From positions 1 through 41,284 of the forward strand of contig JACPQM010000049.1 in NCBI GenBank assembly GCA_016190505.1: DNA of 41,284 nt, written 5' to 3'. Each line of letters begins with the position of its first letter. The first letter of the stretch is position 1. Shown one piece after another: positions 1-7,611 of this stretch. The position numbers and the translations under genes are program-made. The notes under the pieces were generated by a model. The model saw only the letters and a list, made by a program, of their open reading frames with translations. It searched no databases and was not told the origin of the DNA. Source of the stretch: Chloroflexota bacterium. GTDB lineage: Bacteria > Chloroflexota > Dehalococcoidia > JACPQK01.

Positions 1-660
1 GATTACAGCCGGCTCATCCCGGAGAAGTTCCAAGCGCACGTCACGGTCCTGGCCGAGGACCTGGCCCGGACCCTGGCCGCCATGGGGCGCATGGCCCGGG
101 ACAACTCCAGCATCGTGCGCCTGGAGTGGTCCCCCGAATCGGGACTCCAGGTGACTGTCAAGGGCGAAGCCGGCGAGAGCGTCCAGATGGGGGTGCCTGG
201 GACCTGCGACCCGCCGGAGCAGGCGGGGCGCATCGCCTTCAACATCAGCTACCTGGAGCAATACCTCAAGGGCAAGCAGGGCATGGTCAAGATCTCGGTC
301 TACCGCGAGAGCGGCCCGGCCCTGCTCACCTACCATGGCCGGGGGGACCACGTGCTCATGCCCATGTTTGTCGCGTGGGACACCCCCTCGCCCTACCCTC
401 CTGAGCCTGAGCCGGAGCCGGCGGCGGCGGCGGACACCCCGCCCAGCGTGGAGCCTCTGGCCACTGAGCCGGTCGACGTCGGGGAGACCGGAGACGCCGA
501 GGTGGTCTACGGGGACACCACAACCGAGGACATCGAGGTGGACACGGCGCCCGAGGCCGCCGTATCTGAGGCCCCTTCGGCGCCGGCGGACATTCCGGTG
601 GACACGGCCCCCGCCAAGCCCAAGCGCACCCGCAAGGCCAAGGCGGCGAAGGCAGCCTAA
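1..660 (+). CDS. dnaN: DNA polymerase III beta subunit (sliding clamp), C-terminal part, with acidic/basic tail
   Basis: The frame is open from the first base, so the gene starts outside the window. The first residues read DYSRLIP, the signature at the start of the clamp's last third, and the domain ends HVLMPMF, close to the usual MPM(R) clamp terminus. The beta clamp encircles DNA and tethers polymerase and repair proteins. Where an ordinary clamp stops, this one continues for about 95 residues: a Pro/Glu/Ala-rich acidic linker with repeated VDTAP-type units, then a Lys/Arg/Ala-rich basic tail. The neighbours are recombinases, not dnaA/recF/gyrB, so this may be an element-encoded second clamp rather than the chromosomal one. 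Family assignment is good; the tail's function and the element origin are inferred. Confidence 0.8.
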   Translation, partial: DYSRLIPEKFQAHVTVLAEDLARTLAAMGRMARDNSSIVRLEWSPESGLQVTVKGEAGESVQMGVPGTCDPPEQAGRIAFNISYLEQYLKGKQGMVKISVYRESGPALLTYHGRGDHVLMPMFVAWDTPSPYPPEPEPEPAAAADTPPSVEPLATEPVDVGETGDAEVVYGDTTTEDIEVDTAPEAAVSEAPSAPADIPVDTAPAKPKRTRKAKAAKAA

Positions 661-907
661 CTCCCATATCGTCCCGGCCTTAGCCCAAAGCGAGCCAGGC
701 TTCAAGACCTATTGGACCCTGCCCAGGGCGGGCGCGCATTCGGCAGAAATGGACGCGCCACCAAGAAGCAACCCGGAAAGCAAGCCCTTGCGACAACGTC
801 CGTACCTCGCTTTGCCCAGGGCCGGGACAACTGCCTGGCCAGGGCAGCAGCTATTGTCTCACACCCTGGCGGCCCTTCGTCCTACCTTTGGAGACTGGGC
901 TGTCGCC

Positions 908-1639
908 CTATGTGCTATCACTGTTTTGCCACAGGCGGTCGTGCCACTGCCTTAGCTCGGTGCCGCTCACTTTGCGGTATCTGGCCGTAGTGTCGTACCG
1001 AGAGTGACCGAGCCACTCCTGCAAGAACCGCATGCCTTCCCCGGAGTCGTCGGTCTTCAGGGCATGGACAGCGAATGCGTCGCGCAGCCGGTGTGGAGAC
1101 ACGCCGCGGGTGCGTCCGGTCTCGGGGTTGACTAGGCCATGCAGACCGACCTTGGCCGCGCAGTTCTTCACGATGCGCCAGGCCGTGTTGCGTGCAATAG
1201 GGAAAACCCGGTCCTGAGGCCCGACGGCTTCGAGGTAGCCCCGGACCATTGCCAGAGTGTCGCCGTCCAAGTGCAGTGTCCGTACCCGTCGTCTCTCCAC
1301 CTCCTTGCGGACCACCTCGGCAACTGGCTGACCACAGCCAGGGCAGAAACGGTGCGCCCGTCCGAGCTGGGCATTGCACTCGGGGCAACGAAGACTGAGA
1401 CGCTGCTTTAGATGGAGGATAGTGATGGTGCCCCGGGCCAGATCGAAATCGTGTGGCCCGAGCCCTAGGAGTTCCGAAACTCGGCAACCCAGACGGAAGA
1501 GGAGGCGTAACATCAGCCGGTCTCGTTGGCTAGGAGCCACCTCTTCCATGGCAGCTATGTCTTCAGGCTCGAGGTACACTCGATCCACGCCGTCAATGGG
1601 ACTGGCTTTGGATAGGGCCGTCATTGCGTCGTCTGACAT
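908..1639 (-). CDS. Tyrosine recombinase (catalytic domain) with zinc-ribbon insertion
   Basis: A 243-residue site-specific recombinase of the lambda-integrase class. The catalytic set is visible: Arg53 in GCRVSEL, His183 and Arg186 in the HRLR box, His212 in WLGHS and the nucleophile Tyr221 in TTARY. Two unusual points: there is no N-terminal SAM-like core-binding domain (the catalytic fold begins within about 30 residues), and between the first Arg box and the next strand there is a CPEC...CPGC zinc-ribbon (Cys85, 88, 99, 102). It overlaps the upstream minus-strand ORF by 19 nt. It would cut and rejoin DNA at a specific site and probably belongs to the mobile element ending at the tRNA. Whether it needs a separate DNA-binding partner is unknown. 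Confidence 0.85.
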   Translation of the reverse strand: MSDDAMTALSKASPIDGVDRVYLEPEDIAAMEEVAPSQRDRLMLRLLFRLGCRVSELLGLGPHDFDLARGTITILHLKQRLSLRCPECNAQLGRAHRFCPGCGQPVAEVVRKEVERRRVRTLHLDGDTLAMVRGYLEAVGPQDRVFPIARNTAWRIVKNCAAKVGLHGLVNPETGRTRGVSPHRLRDAFAVHALKTDDSGEGMRFLQEWLGHSRYDTTARYRKVSGTELRQWHDRLWQNSDST

Positions 1640-2007
1640 CGCGGGTCAGCGTCATAGGGAACCTGCGGTGGGCAACCTGTCTCTATTGCTTCCCCTACCC
1701 GGCTGGGACCCTGACAGCCAGGTGCTGATGGAGGGGAATCATCTCGGCGTCGGATCTTCCCAGACCCTCGTTTACCCCGGGGGCGCATTTGGCCAGCGGG
1801 GTGAAGCAGCCCGTCGCCAGATTGAGGCCCTGTACCGCCGGGCGAGGAGCCAGCCAACGCTGCCCGGGCAATCAGCCGAGCTAGGATCCTTAGCCCTTCG
1901 GTGACGGCAGCATGCTCGGAAGGCTCTGGTTGTACCTCGGTCCCAGGGTTCACACAAACCAAGATAGGCCGGACAGTGCGTCCTGTGTAGTGTATCTCGA
2001 TTGACAA
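1621..2007 (-). CDS. Hypothetical protein upstream of the tyrosine recombinase
   Basis: A 128-codon frame with a TTG start, overlapping the recombinase start by 19 nt in translational-coupling style. The N-terminal half looks protein-like (a short beta stretch, then an amphipathic helix around GLRILARLIARAAL); the C-terminal half is Pro/Gly/Arg-rich and low in complexity. I do not recognise the family. It could supply the DNA-binding function absent from the truncated recombinase, but nothing in the sequence proves this, and the TTG start coincides with a forward -35 box. A shorter or non-coding alternative is possible. Confidence 0.35.
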   Translation of the reverse strand: MSIEIHYTGRTVRPILVCVNPGTEVQPEPSEHAAVTEGLRILARLIARAALAGSSPGGTGPQSGDGLLHPAGQMRPRGKRGSGKIRRRDDSPPSAPGCQGPSRVGEAIETGCPPQVPYDADPRCQTTQ

Positions 2008-2030
2008 TGGACATGGACATGATGTATATA
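2001..2030 (+). promoter_or_regulatory. Sigma-70-like promoter for the HTH protein / serine recombinase pair
   Basis: TTGACA at 2001-2006 and TATATA at 2025-2030 with an 18-bp spacer (17 bp if GTATAT is used) lie 32 nt before the GTG at 2062. The stretch is much more AT-rich than its surroundings. TATATA also reads on the opposite strand, so the divergent minus-strand genes could share this region. Confidence 0.6.
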
Positions 2031-2061
2031 AGTGCTATATAAGAAAGACACAGAGTGAGCC

Positions 2062-2871
2062 GTGCCACGAAGGAGAAGGCCTGCCATAACTACTGAGGAC
2101 CGGGCCCGCTGGCTGGGGGACCTTGAGCGCGGCCGGGGTGTGACCGCTATAGCCCGAGCAGAGGGGCGGGACATCCGGGTAGTCAAGCGGCACATAGAGT
2201 TGGCGCTCCAGGAGCGGGAAGTGGGCTTGGCCCGCCGAGACTTCATCCGTGGCCGCCTGGAGCAGCACCAGGAAGACCTCCTTTCCCAGGTGGGACGTCT
2301 CAAGGAAGCCCTGGGGCATGGCCCGCCCCAGCCCCTGGCGCCCGGTGACGACCTAAAGCGCAAGATCCATGAGGGACTCAAGGAACACTTGCAGCGCATA
2401 CCAGTGGCGAGGCTGGTAAGCGCGGTCCAGACGCAGATGGCAGGGTATTGGGAAGTGCGCACCGAAATGCTAAATGAGCTGCGACAGCAGGAGCAGCAGC
2501 TAAAGTCAACCGTGCTAGAGACCCTTTCCCTACACCCCTGGTCAGATAACTTGGTGAGAGCGATCGAAAGCTGGGCGTGGTCCGGCTCCTCGTGGGAGCG
2601 GCCCTACGAGGCCCGGATGCAAGACGAGGGTCAGGGCTATCATCAGCTCTGGGGGGAATTCTCTCTCACCCACCAGCCAGTAAGCCAACTGGACCTGGGT
2701 CCCATTGAACAGGCGCACAGGGCCTTGTGCTTACGCGCGACATCCCTGGTAGCCCCGTTGCTGGAGCGCGTGGGTCCACTGAGGGAATTGGCGGCTCGGG
2801 TGGTCGATGAACTGGACGTCTTCGTGCTGCGCCGGGTGGTGCCGGGCCGGTGTCGCTATTGCCCGGTATAG
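2062..2871 (+). CDS. HTH-containing hypothetical protein of a mobile element
   Basis: GTG start, 269 residues. The first ~50 residues (Arg-rich start, TTEDRARWLGDLERGRGVTA, then IRVVKRHIELAL) look like a helix-turn-helix of the kind used to read DNA. The rest is predicted mostly helical, with a Gln-rich coiled segment near residues 140-155 and a Cys-x-x-Cys (CRYC) three residues from the C-terminus. It ends 42 nt before the recombinase start, so the two probably share the 2001-2030 promoter. I do not recognise a named family. A role as a regulator or directionality partner of the serine recombinase is inferred from position only. Confidence 0.6.
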   Translation: MPRRRRPAITTEDRARWLGDLERGRGVTAIARAEGRDIRVVKRHIELALQEREVGLARRDFIRGRLEQHQEDLLSQVGRLKEALGHGPPQPLAPGDDLKRKIHEGLKEHLQRIPVARLVSAVQTQMAGYWEVRTEMLNELRQQEQQLKSTVLETLSLHPWSDNLVRAIESWAWSGSSWERPYEARMQDEGQGYHQLWGEFSLTHQPVSQLDLGPIEQAHRALCLRATSLVAPLLERVGPLRELAARVVDELDVFVLRRVVPGRCRYCPV

Positions 2872-2913
2872 CGCTTGCGAACAGGGGAATGGAATGAGAG
2901 TAGGAGGACAGGC

Positions 2914-4512
2914 GTGAAGGTAGCGCTGTATGCCAGGGTCTCCAGTGAGCGGCAGGATGTGGACCTGTCTATTTCCGCCCAGCTAAGGGCGCTCAGGGAG
3001 CATGCTGCCCGGAACGGTTACGAAGTGGCCAGGGAGTACGTTGACGAAGCCGAGAGCGGGCGCACGGCCGCCCGCCCCGAGTTCCAGCGAATGATCGCTG
3101 AGGCGCGCCGCCCAGGCAGGCCCTTCGAGGCAGTCCTGGTGTGGAAGCACTCCCGTTTCGCCAGGAGCCGGGAGGACGCCATTGCATTCAAGTCCCTGTT
3201 GAAAAAGCAGGGCGTAAGGGTGGTATCCATAACCGAGCCCGCGGATGATACCCCCACCGGGCAGCTCATGGAAGCCATCATCGAGAGCCTGGACGAGTTC
3301 TATTCGGCCAACTTGGGCCAGGAGATCCTGCGGGGTATGCGGGAGAGCGCCTCCAGAGGGTTCTACGTGGTCCCCCACGTCCCTTTCGGTTACCGCCGGG
3401 TCAAGGTCGCCGACGGCAAGCGGGAGCGGTCCAGGCTGGAGCCCGATCCCCTGACTGCCCCCGTGGTGCGGCGTATTTTCAGCCAATTCCTGGAGGCCCA
3501 GGGTCTCATGGAGGTGGTCCGCGCCCTCAACTCAGAGGGTGTTTCCTCAGCCAAAGGGCTAGGCTGGAACAAGACCGTGCTCTACAAGCTGTTGGTCAAC
3601 CAGGCCTACACCGGAACCCTGGTTTGGGGCCGCCACAGCCGGGCCAATCCCCCCGTCAAGCCGGTGCGGGTCGAAGGAGCATGGGAGCACCTGGTGGACA
3701 GGGAAACCTTTGACCGGGTCCAGGAACTCCTCCACTCTCGGGCCTTTGCCCGGACCCATCCCCGGCGGGCCGCCAGCCATTTCTTGCTCAGCGGCCTGGT
3801 GACCTGCGCCGGGTGCGGGAAAGCCCTCATCGGCCAGGATGCCAAGTCGGGCAGGTTCGCCTACTACGTGTGTGGCAGCGTCATGCGCAAGGGCGCCGGC
3901 GCCTGTGAGGCGCCCTATCTGCCCAAGGACAAGTTTGAGGAGCTTGTGTTGCAGGCCCTCAGGACGCGAATCCTGGCGGAGGACAACCTTAGGAGCCTGG
4001 TGGCCCTGGTCGCCGAGGAGATGGATAGGGCCGGGCCCGTCTGGCGCCAGCACCTGGATTCCATAGTGGCAGAGCTGTCGGACATCGGGCAGCGCCTCAC
4101 CAACCTCTACGATGCCCTGGAGACAAAAAAGCTCTCCTTCGACGACCTGGCACCCCGCATTCAGTCGCTGCGACAGCGCCAGGAGCAACTGAGAGTTGCA
4201 CGCCAAGAACTGGAAGACAAGGTGCGGGCAGGGAGGCGAGAGATGCTAGACCTGAAGATGGTAAGCGACTACGTGGAAGACCTTAGGACAGCCCTGGACC
4301 AGGGCTCCCTCGCCGAACGCAAGGCCCTTATCAGGTCCTTCGTGAAAGAGATACGAGTCACCCACGAACTTGCGCTGGTAAGGTACACTGCGCCCTTACC
4401 ACCCAAGAACCCGGACGAAGACAGCATGGTTCTGTCTATTGTTCCCAATGGTGGAGATAGGGGGATTCGAACCCCCGACCCCGGCGATGCGAACGCCGTG
4501 CTCTCCCGCTGA
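2914..4512 (+). CDS. Large serine recombinase (resolvase/integrase family)
   Basis: The GTG at 2914 is preceded by AGGAGG at 2902-2907 (6-nt gap), a much better start than the in-frame TTG at 2875, giving 532 residues. Domains: N-terminal resolvase fold with MKVALYARVSS (catalytic Ser10), a recombinase domain with PFGYRRV and LYKLLVNQAYTG motifs, a zinc ribbon (Cys298, Cys301 and a distal YYVC...C pair) and a coiled coil before the C-terminus. It forms 5'-phosphoserine links and exchanges strands at att sites. The last ~20 residues (GGDRGIRTPDPG...) are the antisense reading of tRNA-Ala: the gene has no stop of its own before the tRNA and borrows a TGA inside it. That fits integration at the tRNA 3' end. 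Confidence 0.92.
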   Translation: MKVALYARVSSERQDVDLSISAQLRALREHAARNGYEVAREYVDEAESGRTAARPEFQRMIAEARRPGRPFEAVLVWKHSRFARSREDAIAFKSLLKKQGVRVVSITEPADDTPTGQLMEAIIESLDEFYSANLGQEILRGMRESASRGFYVVPHVPFGYRRVKVADGKRERSRLEPDPLTAPVVRRIFSQFLEAQGLMEVVRALNSEGVSSAKGLGWNKTVLYKLLVNQAYTGTLVWGRHSRANPPVKPVRVEGAWEHLVDRETFDRVQELLHSRAFARTHPRRAASHFLLSGLVTCAGCGKALIGQDAKSGRFAYYVCGSVMRKGAGACEAPYLPKDKFEELVLQALRTRILAEDNLRSLVALVAEEMDRAGPVWRQHLDSIVAELSDIGQRLTNLYDALETKKLSFDDLAPRIQSLRQRQEQLRVARQELEDKVRAGRREMLDLKMVSDYVEDLRTALDQGSLAERKALIRSFVKEIRVTHELALVRYTAPLPPKNPDEDSMVLSIVPNGGDRGIRTPDPGDANAVLSR

Positions 4513-4523
4513 GCTATATCCCC
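4452..4523 (-). tRNA. tRNA-Ala (anticodon CGC)
   Basis: Folding the minus strand gives a 72-nt cloverleaf: acceptor GGGGATA/TATCTCC, D-stem GCTC/GAGC, anticodon stem CGGCG/CGCCG with loop TTCGCAT (anticodon CGC, reading GCG), T-stem GGGGG/CCCCC with loop TTCGAAT, and discriminator A. The acceptor has the G3:U70 wobble pair that identifies alanine tRNAs. CCA is encoded at 4449-4451. The 3' end points toward the serine recombinase, whose 3' coding end overlaps it in antisense. Confidence 0.95.
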
Positions 4524-4586
4524 ACCTGCGCCAATTGTAGCAAGCCTGGCTGAATGGGGTCAAGCTTGTTCCCTACGCCCTACGCC

Positions 4587-4608
4587 GGTCGGGTTAGGAA
4601 ACCCGACC
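4587..4608 (-). terminator. Perfect hairpin directly after surE; also a dispersed palindrome
   Basis: GGTCGGGTT, a 4-nt loop and AACCCGACC form a perfect 9-bp stem. It starts at the last base of the surE TAG. There is no strong U-run, so termination may be Rho-like or the hairpin may protect the 3' end. It resembles the GTAGGGGC-type palindromes elsewhere in the window. Confidence 0.5.
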
Positions 4609-5402
4609 TACAACGACGGCTCGAACTCGTCGCGCAGGGCCGCCTCCAGCGCCGGCACCAGCCCCACCAAGTTGGGCTGCTGGCCGCCACAGGTCCAGTC
4701 GGTGTGCAACGGCGTGATAGAGATGTACTTCCGCTCTATGGCGTAGATGTCTGTGCCCGGCTCCAGCCTCCAGTCCGGCTCCGCCCGCTTGATCCAGTAG
4801 TAGGTGCGCTTGCCGTCGTGGCCCTCGGCCACGGTGTCACGATACGAGCGGCGCCCCAGCTTGGTTATCTCCACGCCCTGGATTTCCTCCGCCGGTACGT
4901 TGGGCACGTTGACGCTAAGGAAGGACTCCTGGGACAGACGGCCCTCAAGCACCAGCCGGACTAGCTGCGCCGCCAAGGGGGCTGCTACGTCGTAGCGCAT
5001 GTTCTTGATGGCTGTCACCGAGATGGCCAGCGCCGGCAGGCCGTGGAAGTAGCCCTGGAGAGCGGCCCCCACCGTGCCCGAGATCAGGGCGTCGTGGCCC
5101 AGATTGGAGCCATCGTTGATGCCCGAGACTACGAGGCCGATGGTGTGGTCCAGCAGGTGGTCCAGGGCCAGGATAACGCTGTCGCCGGGCGTGCCTTCCA
5201 CCGCCCAGGTGGGCACACCTTCCACTGGCGAAGGGACTTGCCTGGCGCGCACGGGCACATGCAGGGTAATGGAGGTGCCCACGGCGCTCTGCTCGCGGTC
5301 GGGGGCGCATACCACCACCTGGCCCAAGGGGACCAGGGCGCGCACCAGTGCCCACAAGCCCGGGGAGTGCACGCCATCATCGTTGGTTACCAGGACTTTC
5401 AT
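4608..5402 (-). CDS. surE: 5'/3'-nucleotidase SurE
   Basis: 264 residues, the usual length. SurE is a cytoplasmic metal-dependent phosphatase that removes phosphate from nucleoside 5'- and 3'-monophosphates. The divalent-metal ligands are all in place: Asp8 and Asp9 in TNDDG, Ser39 in DREQSAVG and Asn96 in SGIN. The mid-protein motif GTPGDSV is also typical. The ATG opens MKVLVTNDDG, the normal family start, but its Shine-Dalgarno is weak. The gene lies between tRNA-Ala and panC on the minus strand, with an 86-nt gap to panC containing half a GTAGGGGC palindrome. Confidence 0.96.
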   Translation of the reverse strand: MKVLVTNDDGVHSPGLWALVRALVPLGQVVVCAPDREQSAVGTSITLHVPVRARQVPSPVEGVPTWAVEGTPGDSVILALDHLLDHTIGLVVSGINDGSNLGHDALISGTVGAALQGYFHGLPALAISVTAIKNMRYDVAAPLAAQLVRLVLEGRLSQESFLSVNVPNVPAEEIQGVEITKLGRRSYRDTVAEGHDGKRTYYWIKRAEPDWRLEPGTDIYAIERKYISITPLHTDWTCGGQQPNLVGLVPALEAALRDEFEPSL

Positions 5403-5472
5403 GTTGCGGGCCTAATTTGCATACTTTCCCCAGTGTAGCACAGCACGTTCGCGGCACACGCCTGATGGTGCC

Positions 5473-5493
5473 GACCGGCCGGTCGCCCCTACG
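5473..5493. repeat. Half copy of the GTAGGGGC palindrome, supplying the panC stop
   Basis: GACCGGCCGGTC followed by GCCCCTAC. The inner 12 bp are a perfect palindrome and the right flank matches the family end. The TAG that ends panC (5489-5491) is the TAG inside GTAGGGGC on the minus strand, so repeat insertion may have set the C-terminus. Confidence 0.6.
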
Positions 5494-6331
5494 GGCCGCC
5501 GAGCGTTATGTTGTCAATCAGGCGAGTCTTGCCGATGCGTACGGCAAGTGAGACCAGCGAAGGCCCTTCGATGTGCTCCAGCTCGTCCAGGGTCTCGGGG
5601 TGGGCAACGCTGATGTAGTCGATCTGGGCCAGCGGCTCCGCCTCAATCAACGACACCATCTCCCGGCGCAGGCGGCGAGCGTCCCGCTCCCCGGCCTGCC
5701 ACAGCTCCTGCGCCCAGCACAGCGCCCGCCAGAGCACCGGCGCCGCCTGGCGCTGCTGCGCGTCCAGGTAGGTGTTGCGGCTGCTCATGGCCAGACCGTC
5801 AGGCTCCCTAACTGTGGGAACCACGATTATGTCTACCGGGATGTCGAGGTCGGCCACCAGCTTCTTGATGACCACCACCTGCTGGGCGTCCTTCTGGCCG
5901 AAGTAAGCTTTCTGGGGCTGGACGACGTTGAACAGCTTGGCCACTACAGTAGCCACGCCCCGGAAGTGGCCCGGGCGCGAGGCGCCTTCGAGACGCTGGG
6001 CTGTCGGCCCAACGTCTATGTACGTTGTCGCTCCCGGCTGGTACATCTCGGACGGCTCGGGGTGGAAGACGACCTGCACACCGGCAGGCTCCAGCAGAGA
6101 CAGGTCTCTGGGCAAGTCCCGGGGATAGCGAGCGAAGTCCTCGTTAGGCCCGAACTGGGTGGGGTTGACGAAGATGGAGGCCACCACCGAGGTGCACTCG
6201 ACGCGGGCGCGTCGCGCTAGGGTGACATGGCCCTCGTGGAGGTATCCCATGGTGGGCACAAAGCCCACCGGCTCGGGCAACGCACGCCGGGCCTGGCGCA
6301 TCTCCGAGATGGTGCTAACGACCCTGATCAT
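5489..6331 (-). CDS. panC: Pantothenate synthetase
   Basis: 280 residues, standard length. It joins pantoate and beta-alanine with ATP to make pantothenate, the last step of vitamin B5 synthesis. Motifs in order: PTMGYLHEGH (26-35, with the two adenylate-binding histidines), FVNPTQF, RPGHFRGV (119-126), YFGQKD (143-148) and MSSRN (182-186). It overlaps the end of trmO by 17 nt, so the two are co-transcribed. panB and panD lie about 3.6 kb upstream on the same strand, separated by the toxin-antitoxin patch. Confidence 0.97.
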   Translation of the reverse strand: MIRVVSTISEMRQARRALPEPVGFVPTMGYLHEGHVTLARRARVECTSVVASIFVNPTQFGPNEDFARYPRDLPRDLSLLEPAGVQVVFHPEPSEMYQPGATTYIDVGPTAQRLEGASRPGHFRGVATVVAKLFNVVQPQKAYFGQKDAQQVVVIKKLVADLDIPVDIIVVPTVREPDGLAMSSRNTYLDAQQRQAAPVLWRALCWAQELWQAGERDARRLRREMVSLIEAEPLAQIDYISVAHPETLDELEHIEGPSLVSLAVRIGKTRLIDNITLGGP

Positions 6332-6773
6332 GAAGGCGCAGGTTCCACTCGGGCACGGTTACCGGCTCCGAGGGGAGATGATAGGATGAATGCGGCTTTA
6401 TGTCAAGCACCGGCGTGCCGTCCAGGGCGTCCAGCCCCTGCACCACCAGGATGTGCCCCCGCCGCTCTAGCAGGCGGACGACGCTGGCGCCGATGGGGTT
6501 GGGCCGGTACTGGGTGCGGGTGGCGAAGACACCCACCAGGGGCACGTCCTGCCGGTCCATGGGATGCAACTTGAGCAGCGAGCGCTTGTCCGGCGGCACC
6601 TGGTCGAGCCAGGTAAGCACCAGGACGTGGGAGAAGCCCTCGATGCCCTCCAGGGCCGGCGCCAGCTTCTGGTCGAAGACCAGCTCAGAGACCACATCCT
6701 CCCAGCCCTCGTGCTTGGGGCCAGTGACCGAGTTGTGGACAAAGCCAATTGGGGTGACGGTAACGTGTGCCAT
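6315..6773 (-). CDS. trmO: tRNA (N6-threonylcarbamoyladenosine37-N6)-methyltransferase TrmO
   Basis: 152 residues of the TsaA/VirR-like beta-barrel family. It uses S-adenosylmethionine to N6-methylate t6A37 of some ANN-reading tRNAs. Family motifs are clear: PIGFVHNS near the start, GFSHVLVLTWLD (46-57), the signature GVFATRTQYRPNPIG (81-95) and LDIKPHSSY (123-131). It is complete and overlaps panC by 17 nt. Two short decayed copies of its 5' half lie upstream at 7272-7352 and 7969-8028. Confidence 0.93.
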   Translation of the reverse strand: MAHVTVTPIGFVHNSVTGPKHEGWEDVVSELVFDQKLAPALEGIEGFSHVLVLTWLDQVPPDKRSLLKLHPMDRQDVPLVGVFATRTQYRPNPIGASVVRLLERRGHILVVQGLDALDGTPVLDIKPHSSYHLPSEPVTVPEWNLRLHDQGR

Positions 6774-6793
6774 CTAGGTGCAGCTAAGGGGGT

Positions 6794-7015
6794 TCACAAG
6801 AAGTCGGCAAACTGCTCAGCGCTTAGATCTGCTTGTCTCAATATCGTCCGGAGAGTCTTGATAGCAAGCTCTCGACGGTGGTAGGGAACGGTAACCCTGC
6901 AGCCGGAGACTGGATGCTTGAGAATGTAGTGCCCACCACGGATACGGTGCACCTCGAAGCCCGCCCGGAGGAGCGCCTCTACAGCGCGCTTGCCACCAAC
7001 TCGGGGAAACCTCAC
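6794..7015 (-). CDS. hicA: HicA-type mRNA interferase toxin
   Basis: 73 residues with the small double-stranded-RNA-binding-like fold of HicA. It shows G(G)KRAVEALLRAGFEV followed by RGGHYILKHP, where His29 is the expected catalytic residue, then a VTVPYHRREL strand and the conserved C-terminal helix (LRTILRQADLS). The GTG start overlaps the hicB stop by 4 nt, so antitoxin and toxin are translationally coupled with antitoxin first. Its end is only 20 nt before trmO. Confidence 0.92.
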   Translation of the reverse strand: MRFPRVGGKRAVEALLRAGFEVHRIRGGHYILKHPVSGCRVTVPYHRRELAIKTLRTILRQADLSAEQFADFL

Positions 7016-7236
7016 ACTGCAACTTCTACGACGGCTTCCTCAAAGGACTCTTCGGCTGGGATTGGCTCCCCGTCTGCATCGAGGCTCTCCAGATACAGCT
7101 CAATGGCCTCCTTGATATTGGAGAGCGCTTCTTCCCGGGTGTCGCCTTCGCTGATGCAGCCAGGCAATACCGGGACCCAGACGGTATAGCCACCTTCCTC
7201 GTTGGTCTCCAGTATTACGCGGAACCTTCTCAGCAT
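7012..7236 (-). CDS. hicB: HicB-type antitoxin
   Basis: 74 residues of the HicB partial RNase-H-like fold: FRVILETNEEGGYTVWVP, VLPGCISEGDT, and the helix REEALSNIKEAIELYLESL. It neutralises HicA. There is no separate C-terminal HTH/ribbon DNA-binding domain, so this is the short HicB form. A GAGGTG Shine-Dalgarno precedes the ATG. It is the first gene of the pair. Confidence 0.92.
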   Translation of the reverse strand: MLRRFRVILETNEEGGYTVWVPVLPGCISEGDTREEALSNIKEAIELYLESLDADGEPIPAEESFEEAVVEVAV

Positions 7237-7271
7237 GGTCGCACCTCTGCCAGCATCTGAATGCCATTCTA

Positions 7272-7352
7272 TCAGACAATGCGCCCTACATGCTTGGGGC
7301 CGGTGACCGAGTTGTGCACCACGCCAATGGGGGCTAGGGTCAACCTATTCAT
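7272..7352 (-). pseudogene. Decayed trmO 5' fragment
   Basis: From the ATG at 7352 the frame reads MNRLTLAPIGVVHNSVTGPK then H and five more codons before a stop. Residues 7-21 are almost the same as the start of the intact TrmO (TPIGFVHNSVTGPKH), and DNA identity with 6712-6768 is obvious. The rest of the gene is missing. It overlaps the end of the YoeB-like gene by 8 nt. Confidence 0.75.
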
Positions 7353-7611
7353 AGTGAGTCCACATTCTGATCACCTTGACGGTACGCTCGTCTTCGAGAA
7401 CCTGATAGACCAGGCGGTGCTGGATGTTGATACGGCGTGAGCACGCTCCCGACAGGTCTCCCACAAGCTTTTCGTACGGCGGAGGGGTCTGGAACGGGTC
7501 GCTGCGGAGCAACTCAATCGGGTCATTGGCTTTGGGCTTCAGTCCAGCGGAGGCCAGCGTCTGGGCGTCTTTTTGAGCTTGACTGGTGAAGACGACCCTC
7601 CATGTCACCAA
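7345..7611 (-). CDS. yoeB: YoeB/Txe-family ribosome-dependent mRNA endonuclease toxin
   Basis: 88 residues, typical YoeB size. The family core is complete: PPPYEKLVGDLSGACSRRIN, HRLVYQV and the terminal IRMWTHYE. Catalytic residues expected from E. coli YoeB have counterparts at Glu47, Arg66, His86 and Tyr87. It cleaves translated mRNA when freed from its antitoxin. It overlaps the antitoxin gene by 7 nt, antitoxin first. Its 3' end runs into the trmO remnant. Confidence 0.93.
   Translation of the reverse strand: MVTWRVVFTSQAQKDAQTLASAGLKPKANDPIELLRSDPFQTPPPYEKLVGDLSGACSRRINIQHRLVYQVLEDERTVKVIRMWTHYE

Noticed and set aside
4455..4512. C-terminal GGDRGIRTPDP stretch as a real recombinase motif
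   Set aside because: It is the antisense translation of tRNA-Ala, a well-known artefact, though it may be translated in the integrated state.
4445..4530. Direct repeat of the tRNA 3' end as attR/attL
   Set aside because: I found no second copy of the tRNA 3' segment in the window; the other end of the element probably lies outside to the left.
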